This document shows positions 15,569-24,766 of a DNA stretch of 64,000 bases, in pieces. The notes under the pieces were generated by a model, which ran no database searches, had not been told where the DNA came from, and was given only the letters and a program-made list of their open reading frames with translations. The stretch is taken from NCBI GenBank assembly GCA_001013295.1, contig LAZY01000030.1, positions 62,001-126,000 of the forward strand. The letters run 5' to 3'. A program made the translations under genes and the position numbers. This DNA comes from Chryseobacterium indologenes (GTDB lineage: Bacteria; Bacteroidota; Bacteroidia; Flavobacteriales; Weeksellaceae). Every line of letters starts with the position of its first letter. The stretch's first letter is position 1.

Positions 15569-17056
15569 ATGGATTCTAAAAAATTAACGTTAAGTAACGG
15601 CGCACCTTATTTTGAGCATCAGGATTCCCAGACAGTAGGACCAAGAGGCCCGGTATTGCTGCAGGACTTTATACTTCAGGAAAATCTTGCACATTTCGTT
15701 AGGGAAAGAATTCCTGAAAGAATTGTACATGCCAAGGGAAGCGGAGCCTATGGAACCTTCACTGTAACGCATGACATCAGCCAATACACAAAAGCAAAAC
15801 TTTTCTCAAAAGTAGGAAACTCATGCAGGATGTTTGCCCGTTTCTCTACAGTAGGCGGAGAAAAAGGAAGCGCAGATACGGCAAGAGACCCGAGAGGGTT
15901 CGCACTGAAATTTTATACAGAGGATGGAAACTGGGATCTTGTAGGAAACAACACTCCGGTTTTCTTCATTAAGGATGCTAAAAAATTCCCGGATTTTATT
16001 CATACTCAGAAAAGAGTTCCGAAAACCAACCTGAAGAGTGCCACCATGATGTGGGATTTCTGGAGTTTAAATCCTGAATCACTTCATCAGGTTCTTATAT
16101 TAATGTCAGACAGAGGAACTCCATACGGCTACAGGCACATGCATGGTTTCGGATCTCATACGTTTTCGATGATCAATGATAAGAACGAAAGAATATGGGT
16201 AAAGTTCCATTTTAAAACCAAACAGGGCGTAAAAAACTTTACGGATGAAGAAGCGGTAAAAATGGCAGGAGAAAATCCTGACTTCGCTCAGGAAGATCTG
16301 TGCAATGCAATCGAAAACGGAAACTTCCCGAAATGGACCATGTACATCCAGGTGATGACAGAAGAAGAGGCCAAAGATTTCAGATGGAATCCTTTCGATG
16401 TGACCAAAGTATGGTTCCACGATGATTTCCCATTGATTGAAGTGGGGGAAATGGAACTGAACGAGATTCCGGTCAATTATTTTGCCCATGTAGAACAATC
16501 TACATTTTCGCCAAGCAGCCTGATCAACGGGATCAGTTTTTCGCCGGACAAAATGCTTCAGGGAAGGTTATTCTCTTATCCTGACGCTCACCGATACAGA
16601 GTAGGGGTAAATGCTCACCAACTGGAAGTAAACAGATGTCCTTTTGCGGTCAACAATTACCAGAGAGACGGATATATGGCAGATTCCAGCGAGTATCAGG
16701 ATAAACCGAATTACTATCCCAACAGTTTCGATGACATACAGCCGGATTCATCTTACAAAAACTATGAATATGAGCTGGACAGCGCCCATGTAGCCAATTA
16801 CAACAGGAATGAAAACGACAGTGATCATTACACTCAGCCAGGGCTTCTTTACTCAAAAGCGATGAATTCTGAAGACAGAGACAGACTTATTCAAAATATT
16901 GTAGGAAGCATGAAAGGCATCACTGGGCCTAAAAAAGATGAAATTATCAACCGTCAGTTATGTCACTTTTTCCGCGCCAACATTGAGCTTGGCATGAAAG
17001 TGGCTTCTCAACTGAACGTCAATATCGATGCAAATATGATGAATCATTCCAAATAA
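15569..17056 (+). CDS. katA: Monofunctional haem catalase (small-subunit, clade 3 type)
   Basis: Converts H2O2 to water and oxygen. 495 residues, as expected for a small-subunit catalase. Catalytic His54 lies in ERIVHAKGSGAYG and the distal Asn127 in DLVGNNTPVFF. The proximal haem ligand is Tyr337 in RLFSYPDAHRYR. FARFSTVGGEKGSADTARDP is the family signature region. There is no signal peptide, so it is cytoplasmic. It is divergent from oxyR and presumably activated by it under peroxide stress. The start at 15569 (MDSKKLTLSNG) is clear. An A/T-only terminator hairpin follows 18 bases after the stop. Confidence 0.97.
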   Translation: MDSKKLTLSNGAPYFEHQDSQTVGPRGPVLLQDFILQENLAHFVRERIPERIVHAKGSGAYGTFTVTHDISQYTKAKLFSKVGNSCRMFARFSTVGGEKGSADTARDPRGFALKFYTEDGNWDLVGNNTPVFFIKDAKKFPDFIHTQKRVPKTNLKSATMMWDFWSLNPESLHQVLILMSDRGTPYGYRHMHGFGSHTFSMINDKNERIWVKFHFKTKQGVKNFTDEEAVKMAGENPDFAQEDLCNAIENGNFPKWTMYIQVMTEEEAKDFRWNPFDVTKVWFHDDFPLIEVGEMELNEIPVNYFAHVEQSTFSPSSLINGISFSPDKMLQGRLFSYPDAHRYRVGVNAHQLEVNRCPFAVNNYQRDGYMADSSEYQDKPNYYPNSFDDIQPDSSYKNYEYELDSAHVANYNRNENDSDHYTQPGLLYSKAMNSEDRDRLIQNIVGSMKGITGPKKDEIINRQLCHFFRANIELGMKVASQLNVNIDANMMNHSK

Positions 17057-17074
17057 TCATATTGAACAATAAAT

Positions 17075-17115
17075 AAAAAAAAAGGAAAAAAAAATAATAT
17101 TTTTTCCTTTTTTTT
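17075..17115 (+). terminator. Terminator of katA
   Basis: Long A-rich arm with GG (17075-17095) paired to the T-rich arm TTTTTTCCTTTTTTTT (17100-17115). The stem is weak per base but long and self-complementary, followed directly by GTAAA. Confidence 0.65.
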
Positions 17116-17161
17116 GTAAAAAATTCATAATTTGCAAAGGATGATATTTTAAAGTGGAAAA

Positions 17162-17929
17162 ATGAGTTACGAGAATATATTATTAAATAAGGAAGATAAA
17201 TTATCTATCATTACTATAAACAGACCTGAGAGTTTAAATGCCTTAAATGCAAAAACAATTCAGGAGATCAGTACTGCTTTAGATGAGCTTGATGCTGACA
17301 ATTCCTGTAGAGTGATTATCCTTACAGGAAGCGGAGAAAAGTCCTTTGTTGCAGGTGCTGACATCAAGGAATTCAGTGACTTCGGTCAGGAAAAAGCTGA
17401 AGAACTTGCAAGAAATGGACAAAATACATTGTTCAACAAAATTGAGAATCTATCTAAGCCTGTCATTGCAGCCGTAAACGGTTTTGCATTAGGAGGAGGT
17501 TTAGAGCTTGCTATGGCATGCCATATCAGATATGCATCGGAAAACGCCAGATTGGGGCTTCCAGAAGTAACATTGGGATTAATCCCGGGATACGGAGGAA
17601 CACAAAGGCTTCCAAAGCTTGTAGGAAAAGGTATTGCCAACGAAATGATCTTCTCTGCCAAAATGATCCCTGCTCAAAAAGCAAAAGAGATCGGACTGGT
17701 GAATGAAGTATACCCTATTGAAGAATTATTAACCAAAACGAAAGAATTAGCGAACACTATTGCCCACAATTCACCAATGGCAATATCCAAGGCTATTAAT
17801 GCCGTTAATTTATCTGACACGGATAAAGGTTTTGAAACTGAAATCAAGTATTTCGGCGAGCTTTTTGAAATGGAAGATAAGAAAGAAGGAGTGACTGCTT
17901 TCCTTGAGAAAAGAAAGCCAAACTTCTAA
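17162..17929 (+). CDS. Enoyl-CoA hydratase/isomerase (crotonase) family
   Basis: A 255-residue crotonase-fold enzyme, probably hydrating trans-2-enoyl-CoA in beta-oxidation or butanoyl-CoA metabolism. The oxyanion-hole strands are FVAGADIKEF (about residues 62-71) and NGFALGGGLELA (106-117). Both catalytic glutamates of true hydratases are present: Glu115 (GGGLELA) and Glu135 (LGLPEVTLGL), followed by GYGGTQRL. That makes hydratase activity more likely than an isomerase-only relative. Next is dCMP deaminase, 51 bases on. The exact substrate cannot be read from the sequence. Confidence 0.93.
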   Translation: MSYENILLNKEDKLSIITINRPESLNALNAKTIQEISTALDELDADNSCRVIILTGSGEKSFVAGADIKEFSDFGQEKAEELARNGQNTLFNKIENLSKPVIAAVNGFALGGGLELAMACHIRYASENARLGLPEVTLGLIPGYGGTQRLPKLVGKGIANEMIFSAKMIPAQKAKEIGLVNEVYPIEELLTKTKELANTIAHNSPMAISKAINAVNLSDTDKGFETEIKYFGELFEMEDKKEGVTAFLEKRKPNF

Positions 17930-17980
17930 TCTTTCAAAAGATTTTAATCCAAATTATTTCGAAAAAACTAATGCTGCGGT

Positions 17981-18403
17981 ATGAATAAGTTTGACAAAGC
18001 TTATCTAAAAATGGCCCAGGAATGGGCACAACTCTCCTACTGTAAGAGAAAACAGGTAGGGGCTCTTATCGTAAAAGATAGGATGATTATTTCAGATGGT
18101 TACAACGGTACTCCTATGGGGTTCGAAAACTGTTGTGAAGATGAAGAGGGAAAAACGCACTGGTATGTATTGCATGCGGAAGCCAACGCTATATTGAAGC
18201 TGGCCGCTTCTACACAATCTGCAAAAGGAGCAACGTTATATCTAACGTTGTCACCCTGCAAGGAATGCAGCAAGCTGATCCTGCAGGCAGGTATTACAAG
18301 ACTGGTGTACATTAATGAGTATTCGGATGACGATGGAATATCGTTCCTGAGAAACCATAATATTGAAATAGAACAAATATCGGACTGTGAACTAAAAAAA
18401 TAA
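17981..18403 (+). CDS. dCMP deaminase family protein (ComEB-like)
   Basis: A 140-residue zinc-dependent deaminase converting dCMP to dUMP for thymidylate synthesis. Zinc and catalytic residues are visible: HAEANAI (His65, Glu67) and SPCKECSK (Cys93, Cys96). The early SYCKRKQVGALIVKD and DGYNGTP blocks match dCMP/ComEB deaminases rather than tRNA or cytosine deaminases. It ends 6 bases before xerD and is surely cotranscribed with it. Confidence 0.9.
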   Translation: MNKFDKAYLKMAQEWAQLSYCKRKQVGALIVKDRMIISDGYNGTPMGFENCCEDEEGKTHWYVLHAEANAILKLAASTQSAKGATLYLTLSPCKECSKLILQAGITRLVYINEYSDDDGISFLRNHNIEIEQISDCELKK

Positions 18404-18409
18404 GCACAA

Positions 18410-19324
18410 ATGACTTGGGATGAAAAGATCAAAGATTTTGAAATATTTCTTCGTTTCGAAAGAAATTTTTCAGACAACACGCTCGACGCCTACGTTCGGG
18501 ACATTAAAAAACTAAAAGATTATGCAGAAGAGGATCTGGAAAACGTCGGTCCGGATTCTATAGGTTACGAAAATCTGCAGGAGTACATCTTCAATCTTTC
18601 TAAACAGAAATTCAGTGAACGATCACAAGCAAGATGGATCTCGTCCATCAAAGCCTTCTTCAAATTTCTGCTGGAGGACGAATATCGTGAAGACAACCCT
18701 GCAGCTCTACTCGAAGGTCCTAAGCTCGGATTATACTTACCGGATACCTTAAGCCTTCCTGATATTAACAAGATTATTGCTGCCATTGAGGTCAATACAG
18801 ATCTCGGAAAAAGAAACCAATCCATTATCGAGGTATTGTATGGTTGCGGACTCCGTGTGTCTGAACTTATCGATCTAAAGATCTCCAATATCAACTTCAA
18901 GGAGCAATACATCAAAGTACACGGAAAGGGAAACAAAACCCGTTTTGTTCCTTTGGCAGATTATACGGCTGAACTATTAGAAAGCTATATTAAAGAGGTA
19001 CGCTCCAAAGGTAAGATCAATAAGAAATATGAAGACACCCTGTTTTTGAACAGCCGTGGAACTTCCATGTCCAGGGTGATTGTCTTTCTTATTATTAAAG
19101 AACTTACCGATAAGGCAGGGGTTAATAAAAAAATATCTCCACATACATTCAGACATTCTTTTGCTACGCATTTACTGCAGAATGGGGCAGATCTTCGTTA
19201 TATCCAGGAAATGCTGGGACATTCCAGTATTACCACAACGGAAATCTATACGCATCTTAAAACAGAAGAACTAAGGGATGTTATCTTGAGTTATCACCCT
19301 AGAAATATTAATATTGCTCAATAA
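18410..19324 (+). CDS. xerD: Site-specific tyrosine recombinase XerD
   Basis: A 304-residue chromosome-dimer-resolution recombinase acting with XerC at dif near the terminus. The N-terminal SAM-like core-binding domain covers residues 1 to about 90. The catalytic domain has all six conserved residues: Arg149 (GCGLRVSEL), Lys172 (VHGKGNKTR), His245 and Arg248 (HTFRHSFATH), His271 (LGHSSITTT) and nucleophile Tyr280 (EIYTHL). The length and full catalytic set fit the housekeeping enzyme rather than an integrase of a mobile element. There is no att site or cargo around it. Six bases separate it from the dCMP deaminase. Confidence 0.93.
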   Translation: MTWDEKIKDFEIFLRFERNFSDNTLDAYVRDIKKLKDYAEEDLENVGPDSIGYENLQEYIFNLSKQKFSERSQARWISSIKAFFKFLLEDEYREDNPAALLEGPKLGLYLPDTLSLPDINKIIAAIEVNTDLGKRNQSIIEVLYGCGLRVSELIDLKISNINFKEQYIKVHGKGNKTRFVPLADYTAELLESYIKEVRSKGKINKKYEDTLFLNSRGTSMSRVIVFLIIKELTDKAGVNKKISPHTFRHSFATHLLQNGADLRYIQEMLGHSSITTTEIYTHLKTEELRDVILSYHPRNINIAQ

Positions 19325-19363
19325 GATCAGTTTCGTCTTATCTTTGAGAAATACTATCAACAG

Positions 19364-19876
19364 ATGAAATTATTGAAATATTGCCCAAGCTGTGGCAAAG
19401 AGTCTTTACATTGGGACGGAGAAAAGAAATGGAGCTGCCCTGAATGTGGTTTTACCTTGTACAACAATGTGGCAGGTGCTGTAGCGGTTGTCATCAGATG
19501 TGGTGATGAAATCTACCTTACCAGAAGAAACAGAGATCCTAAAAAAGGAAAACTGGATCTTGCCGGAGGATTTGTTGATCCCAGAGAAAGTGTGGAAGAA
19601 ACCTGCAAAAGAGAACTCTTTGAAGAACTACAGCTGAATATTGATATTTCAAACCTAAAATACCTTACAAGCCTTCCTAACATTTACCAGTATAAGGAAA
19701 TTGATTACAATACAATTGATCTCTTTTACGAGTATAATGTTACTGAGAAGTTTGAGGTCAATCTTGAACTTTCAGAGATCTCAGAAGCGGTATGGATCCC
19801 TTTACAGGAAGTTGACCTTGATGAGATTGCTTTTGACTCTCAGAAGAGATTTTTTGAAGGGTATATAAAGAAATAA
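19364..19876 (+). CDS. NUDIX hydrolase with N-terminal zinc ribbon
   Basis: A 170-residue protein. The zinc ribbon is CPSCGKES...CPECGF (about residues 7-28). The NUDIX domain contains the box GGFVDPRESVEETCKRELFE followed by EL (G-x5-E-x7-R-E-x2-E-E pattern), which binds Mg and hydrolyses a nucleoside diphosphate linked to another group. The zinc ribbon plus NUDIX arrangement recalls NADH pyrophosphatase (NudC), but the length is shorter and the substrate is not certain. Last gene of the plus-strand run; a strong terminator follows. Confidence 0.88.
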   Translation: MKLLKYCPSCGKESLHWDGEKKWSCPECGFTLYNNVAGAVAVVIRCGDEIYLTRRNRDPKKGKLDLAGGFVDPRESVEETCKRELFEELQLNIDISNLKYLTSLPNIYQYKEIDYNTIDLFYEYNVTEKFEVNLELSEISEAVWIPLQEVDLDEIAFDSQKRFFEGYIKK

Positions 19877-19884
19877 TTTTTGTA

Positions 19885-19930
19885 AATAAAAAGCTCCCGC
19901 AGATCTGAAGATCCTGCGGGAGTTTTATTT
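19885..19930. terminator. Bidirectional rho-independent terminator
   Basis: Stem CTCCCGCAG / CTGCGGGAG (19894-19902 with 19914-19922), with extra ATCT/AGAT pairing inside. TTTTATTT follows on the plus strand and a T-rich run on the minus strand. It serves the convergent NUDIX and haem-binding genes. Confidence 0.9.
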
Positions 19931-19964
19931 ATTATTTTTCAGAGCAGAAAAACTATTTTTACAA

Positions 19965-20423
19965 CTAGTACGTTTTGTTCTTCAGCATTTCATCAAAATA
20001 CTGAATCAGCAAGGTTCTTTCCGCTTCCGAAAGATTAGCTTCCTTATGATAAACAATATAGCCCGGTAAGGGCATTGTCTTATGCTTAAGAGCCTCAATA
20101 GATCTATCCAGCATATTCTCTTTTAATTCCTTATTATAAGTTCCCCAAATAGAAAAGTTGAGATGCTCCCGCCCTTCATTGATGTGGCTTTTTACAGACC
20201 ATGAAATAGGTGCTACGAAAGCATACTTAGGATAAACCGTTTCATTGGAATGGCAGTCATAACAGGCATTTTTAAGCATGGTCCTTATCTTTTCCGGAGC
20301 TTTTCTCGAATCAACGAAATTCACAGCAGAATCAACCGGCTTATTCACTCTGTCAATAGGTATAAACTGGATCAGAGCGAAAGCAACCAAAGTCCAGAGT
20401 ATTATTTTTTTTACCATCTTCAT
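19965..20423 (-). CDS. Haem-binding domain protein (monohaem c-type)
   Basis: A 152-residue protein with one N-terminal hydrophobic segment (about residues 7-22) acting as anchor or signal. The haem-binding domain (PF14376 type) has CYDCH at residues 54-58 in KNACYDCHSNETVYPKYAFV and PISWSVKSHINEGREHLNFS after it. It probably sits on the periplasmic side as an electron carrier or sensor; the partner is unknown. It starts 4 bases after the stop of the Ig-like lipoprotein, so the two are in one operon. Confidence 0.88.
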   Translation of the reverse strand: MKMVKKIILWTLVAFALIQFIPIDRVNKPVDSAVNFVDSRKAPEKIRTMLKNACYDCHSNETVYPKYAFVAPISWSVKSHINEGREHLNFSIWGTYNKELKENMLDRSIEALKHKTMPLPGYIVYHKEANLSEAERTLLIQYFDEMLKNKTY

Positions 20424-20427
20424 CTAT

Positions 20428-22206
20428 TTATTTTACCGGAGTTAAAACTGCGGTATTGGACTTCAGTTCCTTTTTAGCTTCCTGTTTCACTGTTTCCGGC
20501 TCTTTGGAAGTCTCAGCCGCAGGTACAGCAGGTGCCGGAGGAGGGGTTCCTTTTGGATTATCAAATGTTCTTGTATCTTTCAGATCCCATTCTTCTCTGG
20601 TTTCCCATAATCCTCTTACCACTGCTTTTTTATAGAAAACAAAAGCATCTTCTGCAAAAGTTTCTTTAGCAAAGTCTGCCTCGTCCCAATATTTATTTTC
20701 GTTATTATCTACCAGTATTCTTACGATATATTCACCTGGTTTCAGAATACTGAATTTCACGTCACTTCCCTTCGTATATTTCTGATATACTGCCTTCTCA
20801 GAATCATCCAGAAGCTGGATCCAGTAATAGGTAGCAGGAGCATTTTTCAGCGTAAATTCAAGACTTCCGAATTCATCTGCCTTAGCAATATCAAAATCAA
20901 AACGTTTAGACTGTACATTTTTGGCATAGAATGAAGATATGGTTTCCTTAGGAATCGTCAACTGATAGCTCTTCCCAATGATAAAGTCTGACTGAACCTG
21001 AATCTGATAAGGATTGGTTTCTGAAATAACGGCTTTAAACGGTATTGTATTTAAACTGTCTCCTTTAACGTTTAATTTCCATTTTGACGGATCAATTTTA
21101 TCAATGATATAGCTTGATACCATTTTAAAATCTGCTTTGGGAGGTAATGAAGCGCCACCATTGTCACTCTCAATGTCCATTGCATTCTTCTTGTTATACC
21201 TATAAAATAAAGAAACGCTGTAAGTACTGTCTTTTTTCGCCCCAATATTATGGCTGAACATAAGTTTCTCATTCGCAGTCTGCCCTACATCACTTTTCAC
21301 TGCATCAAACCATATTCTTACAGAGTCTGATTTCGGATTATGGGTCACTTTTATATCCTTCAGCTTTTCACTCAGCGATGTTACTTTCACTTCTTCAGGA
21401 TGGCCTTCAAAAAGCATCAGAACTCCCCCTGCAGTTTCTTTCATTTCAGAATATTTCAGGGCTTTTTTGGAAGGATAAACACTTAAATTCAGTCCTGAGA
21501 TTGATTTTTGAATATCAATAGGCTCTTTCAGAAATCCTATTTTTTCTTTTCCAGAATCATAGACCGAGTTTCCATTATCATCGTCAAAAGCAATGATCTT
21601 ATATTTTCCCGGAGACAGATAATTCAGCTCATAATAGCCATCGTCATCAACTTTGGTAATATAATATGGCTTTTGTCTATAGTTCATGGTATCTTTCAGC
21701 TGATAGAGACCCACTACAAGTTTGTTCTCGTTATTTCCGGACTTCTTTTTAATCGCCAAAGCATCTTTTACTTCCCCACTCACATACATATCATCCAGCT
21801 TATCTCCTGTGGAAAATGCAAAATTAAAATAACGGAGGATATTCGCCTCGTTGTTATCCACAATTGAATTTCCGAAATTGAAATTATACGTTGTATTGGC
21901 CTGAAGGGTATCTGCCCATTGGATAAGGACAAATTTATTGGCGATATTAGACGGAAGAATCCGCTTGATATTTTTAATGGGTGGCGAAATGATCAAGTTT
22001 TTATTAATATCCTTTAAAGTAACATACTCATCAAAATCCAGACGGAGCTCGTGAATATCTCTTTTGACATTAATCCTTGTTGTATCAATGTTTGAACTTA
22101 AAAATTTTGGCGCCAGTGTATCTTTTGGTCCACCGACAGGTGATCCTACTCTTGCACAGGAGTGTACAAGAAAACTGATAACGAATAATAAAAGAAACCT
22201 TTTCAT
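20428..22206 (-). CDS. Ig-like (Big_5 type) lipoprotein
   Basis: A 592-residue exported lipoprotein. The start at 22206 (MKRFLLLFVISFLVHSC) gives a signal peptide with lipobox LVHSC; the longer frame to 22242 has no such logic. An N-terminal Ig-like domain (about residues 22-130: PVGGPKDTLAPKFLSSN then RLDFDEYVTL and ANTTYNFNFGNSI) is the bacterial Ig/SbsA type. Repeated beta domains follow (YYELNYLSPGKYKIIAFDDD; GEYIVRILVDNNENKYWDEA looks like the same prealbumin-like unit). The C-terminus is a Pro/Ala/Lys-rich tail. A flavobacterial conserved surface lipoprotein; role unknown. Confidence 0.85.
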   Translation of the reverse strand: MKRFLLLFVISFLVHSCARVGSPVGGPKDTLAPKFLSSNIDTTRINVKRDIHELRLDFDEYVTLKDINKNLIISPPIKNIKRILPSNIANKFVLIQWADTLQANTTYNFNFGNSIVDNNEANILRYFNFAFSTGDKLDDMYVSGEVKDALAIKKKSGNNENKLVVGLYQLKDTMNYRQKPYYITKVDDDGYYELNYLSPGKYKIIAFDDDNGNSVYDSGKEKIGFLKEPIDIQKSISGLNLSVYPSKKALKYSEMKETAGGVLMLFEGHPEEVKVTSLSEKLKDIKVTHNPKSDSVRIWFDAVKSDVGQTANEKLMFSHNIGAKKDSTYSVSLFYRYNKKNAMDIESDNGGASLPPKADFKMVSSYIIDKIDPSKWKLNVKGDSLNTIPFKAVISETNPYQIQVQSDFIIGKSYQLTIPKETISSFYAKNVQSKRFDFDIAKADEFGSLEFTLKNAPATYYWIQLLDDSEKAVYQKYTKGSDVKFSILKPGEYIVRILVDNNENKYWDEADFAKETFAEDAFVFYKKAVVRGLWETREEWDLKDTRTFDNPKGTPPPAPAVPAAETSKEPETVKQEAKKELKSNTAVLTPVK

Positions 22207-22231
22207 GAAAATGTTTAAGCAAAAGTAAACA

Positions 22232-23494
22232 TTATTCTCCAAAAACTTCCTGTCCGGAATTCAAACTATCTTTATTGTCATTCATAACCGTATGAAGTTT
22301 GTCCTTCTGTAAAGGGAAATCTTCGAATAATCCGGATAATGCCAATGCTGTATATACTTTGTTTGAATATTTATTCCCTATCGCTACAATGGTCACTTTA
22401 GACTTGAGGAGGTGCGCAAATACTGAGTTTGTTCCATGCCACCATCCGTTGTGATAAGTTAGCTTTTCTCCGTTATCAAATATCTTCATTCTGAATCCCA
22501 GTCCGTAATTATTCATTCCTGACTTTTCATTGCTGTAAGGTGTGAAAACCATCTGCATAAGATCCGGTTTCAGAAAATCTTTAGAGAACATTGCTTTTGA
22601 AAAGTTATATAGATCTCTAGGGGTTGTATACACATTTTTATCTCCATAGATCAGATCCAATCTATCCAGCGGATATAATTTATTTCCACCGTAATAGAAA
22701 GACTGTGAAGCGGTAGGAATATCTTTTTCCTGGAAAATATAGGAATTGGTCATTTTAAGCGGCGTGAAAACCATTTCTTTCATCGCCTGCGGAAACGGCG
22801 TTTTTGTTACCTTCTCAATCAGTAATGCCAATAAAGCAAAATTCGTATTGCAGTACATAAATCCTGTATCGGTATCTCTTGCCAGATCAGGCTTGTATTT
22901 GATGATCATATTCAGAACATCCTGATTGGTGATGAATGGTTTTGAAAGTTCTGCCGGGGCAGGCTGTATTTTGGTGATAAAGTATTCGTATTTCGGAAGC
23001 CCGCTTCTTTGGTCCAGCAAAGTCTGAACTGTAACATTAGGATAAGGGAACCCCGGGAAGTATTGAGAAAGATGGTCAGACAATTTTATTTTCCCTGCTT
23101 CCACTAACTTCATCATCGCCATAGCTGTAAGTGTTTTTGAAACTGAAGCTACATGTAGTGGCGTATTTTTATCGATTGGCATCTGATTGCCTTCCCTTCC
23201 GAAACCTCTGTAGTTTTCATATAAAATTTCGTCGCCTTTAGCTACTAAAATTCCCCCGCTAAGGTCTCCTCCTTCCCATACTTTTTTATAGTACTGGTCT
23301 ATATAACCAGCCAATGATTCTTTATTGGAAAGCTGCCCATCTTCTTTTGTAAAAACATGACTTAAATCCACATTCCCATAATTCGGAAGATTCGTGGTAT
23401 TTTCAACTGAAGTCTCTTTGGCTTCAGATTTATTTTTACAGGAAAAAAGGGATAAAGCAACCGTTACAACAAGTAGTAAATTACGCATCTTCAT
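22232..23494 (-). CDS. Serine hydrolase lipoprotein (beta-lactamase/PBP-like)
   Basis: A 420-residue protein. The start at 23494 (MKMRNLLLVV) gives a lipoprotein signal ending LSLFSC; the frame extends further only with a TTG. The Beta-lactamase fold (PF00144) has the S-x-x-K motif ASVSKTLTAM, the Y-x-N motif FMYCNTN and the late motif YHNGWWHGTN in place of KTG. These are class C/esterase-like and typical of exported D-alanyl or ester hydrolases of Bacteroidota, not of clinically recognised beta-lactamases. It ends 25 bases before the Ig-like lipoprotein starts. Confidence 0.88.
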   Translation of the reverse strand: MKMRNLLLVVTVALSLFSCKNKSEAKETSVENTTNLPNYGNVDLSHVFTKEDGQLSNKESLAGYIDQYYKKVWEGGDLSGGILVAKGDEILYENYRGFGREGNQMPIDKNTPLHVASVSKTLTAMAMMKLVEAGKIKLSDHLSQYFPGFPYPNVTVQTLLDQRSGLPKYEYFITKIQPAPAELSKPFITNQDVLNMIIKYKPDLARDTDTGFMYCNTNFALLALLIEKVTKTPFPQAMKEMVFTPLKMTNSYIFQEKDIPTASQSFYYGGNKLYPLDRLDLIYGDKNVYTTPRDLYNFSKAMFSKDFLKPDLMQMVFTPYSNEKSGMNNYGLGFRMKIFDNGEKLTYHNGWWHGTNSVFAHLLKSKVTIVAIGNKYSNKVYTALALSGLFEDFPLQKDKLHTVMNDNKDSLNSGQEVFGE

Positions 23495-23597
23495 AAGATT
23501 CAAAAATGAGCGGCAATTTAATAAAAGTCAAAAGTAAATTATAAATATGAAGGTGACATTATGAATAATTTAACATAATGAGCGCGAAGTATAGAAA

Positions 23598-23637
23598 ATA
23601 AAAAGCAAATTCACTTTCTGTAAATTTGCCTTTTATT
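23598..23637 (-). terminator. Weak terminator-like hairpin
   Basis: AAAAGCAAATT pairs with AATTTGCCTTTT with one bulge. It lies between the dehydrogenase stop and the serine hydrolase start, so it would end the minus-strand dehydrogenase transcript. Confidence 0.45.
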
Positions 23638-23653
23638 CTTTTCTGTTTTATTT

Positions 23654-24583
23654 TTAGCAATGTGAAGCTACAATCTTATCCACAATAAACTGCGCCAGCT
23701 TTTCTTTGCTCTGATGAGTCCAGCCAGCAATATGTGGAGTCACGATGGCTTTCTCAGAATTTAACAGGTATTTCAGATCTTCATTTTCGGATTCTATATT
23801 CTCGAAAGAAGATTTTTCATATTCCAGAACGTCAAGACAAGTTCCTTTTACCTTTCCTGATTTCAATGCTTCTACTAAACTTTTAGTATTCACATTTTTC
23901 CCCCTCGCTGTATTCACAAAATAGAAGTCATTTTTCATCTCAGAAATAAACTTTTCATCAATAAGATAATGAGTTTCTGAAGTCAGAGGAATATGCAAAC
24001 TTAAAACCTCAGCAGATTCTTTTAATTCTTCTAACGTAACCTGCGTTGCAAATTCATCGGAAAGCCCGGGAAGAATATCATGAAAAATCACTCTGCTTCC
24101 AAATCCGGAAAGCCTTTTAGCTGTAGCTTTCCCCATATTTCCATACCCTATCAATCCTACTGTTTTACCCAACAATTCGTCACCTCTGTTTTCTTCTCGT
24201 TTCCATATCCCATTTTTCACTTCCTGAGAGGCAATAAAAAGTCTATTCATAATGACAAGCAGCATTCCTACTACATGTTCAGCTACGGAATCTCTGTTTC
24301 CTTCCGGAGAATTGATCAGTTGAATCCCCAGTTTTTCAGCAACAGGAATATCAATATTTTCCATTCCGGCACCTACTCTTGCGATAAACTTCAGATTTTT
24401 TCCTTTTTCAAGAAAGTTTTGATCTAAAGGAATACGGCTCCTGATGATAATTCCTTCATAATTTTCAATTTTATCACAGACCTCATCATAAGAGGAAGTA
24501 AAGTCTTCTTCCAATATAAAGTTCTTTGCTAAAAGCTGTTCGGTGATAAGGGGGTGGTTTTTATCTAAAAGGAGAATTTTCAT
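23654..24583 (-). CDS. D-2-hydroxyacid dehydrogenase (NAD-dependent)
   Basis: A 309-residue member of the D-isomer 2-hydroxyacid dehydrogenase family. The NAD site is GLIGYGNMGKATA (GxGxxG at residues 146-151). Catalytic residues are Arg227 (NTARGKN), Glu254 (CLDVLEYE) and His284 (TPHIAGWTHQ). The substrate is uncertain: it resembles 3-phosphoglycerate dehydrogenase-like proteins but lacks an ACT domain, so glyoxylate, hydroxypyruvate or lactate-type substrates are also possible. No serB or serC is adjacent. Confidence 0.88.
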   Translation of the reverse strand: MKILLLDKNHPLITEQLLAKNFILEEDFTSSYDEVCDKIENYEGIIIRSRIPLDQNFLEKGKNLKFIARVGAGMENIDIPVAEKLGIQLINSPEGNRDSVAEHVVGMLLVIMNRLFIASQEVKNGIWKREENRGDELLGKTVGLIGYGNMGKATAKRLSGFGSRVIFHDILPGLSDEFATQVTLEELKESAEVLSLHIPLTSETHYLIDEKFISEMKNDFYFVNTARGKNVNTKSLVEALKSGKVKGTCLDVLEYEKSSFENIESENEDLKYLLNSEKAIVTPHIAGWTHQSKEKLAQFIVDKIVASHC

Positions 24584-24683
24584 TTTTTAATATAAAATTA
24601 GACGTTAAGAGATTCTTAGATTTAAAAACTAAAATTGATATTTTTTGCAAATTTGATTAAACGCTAATGCCGCTAAGTTCTGA

Positions 24684-24744
24684 AAAAACAAAGTGCTTTT
24701 AAGTTCGCAAAGGCGTTGGCACTCAGCAAAGTTTAAAAGCACTT
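24684..24744 (-). terminator. Long-loop terminator-like inverted repeat
   Basis: AAGTGCTTTTAA (24691-24702) pairs with TTAAAAGCACTT (24733-24744) around a 30-base loop (TTCGCAAAGGCGTTGG...). T tracts follow on both strands. It lies 22 bases downstream of the thioesterase stop. The loop text resembles dispersed repeats of related genomes. Confidence 0.55.
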
Positions 24745-24766
24745 ATTTTTTATAAAGTTTTTGTAT

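Noticed and set aside
18410..19324. XerD-like recombinase as a sign of a mobile element
   Set aside because: Housekeeping length and motif set, embedded in a metabolic operon, with no att repeats or cargo genes nearby.
22232..23494. Serine hydrolase as an antibiotic-resistance beta-lactamase
   Set aside because: It has S-x-x-K and Y-x-N but a non-canonical third motif and a lipoprotein signal; it fits the broad esterase/peptidase group better.
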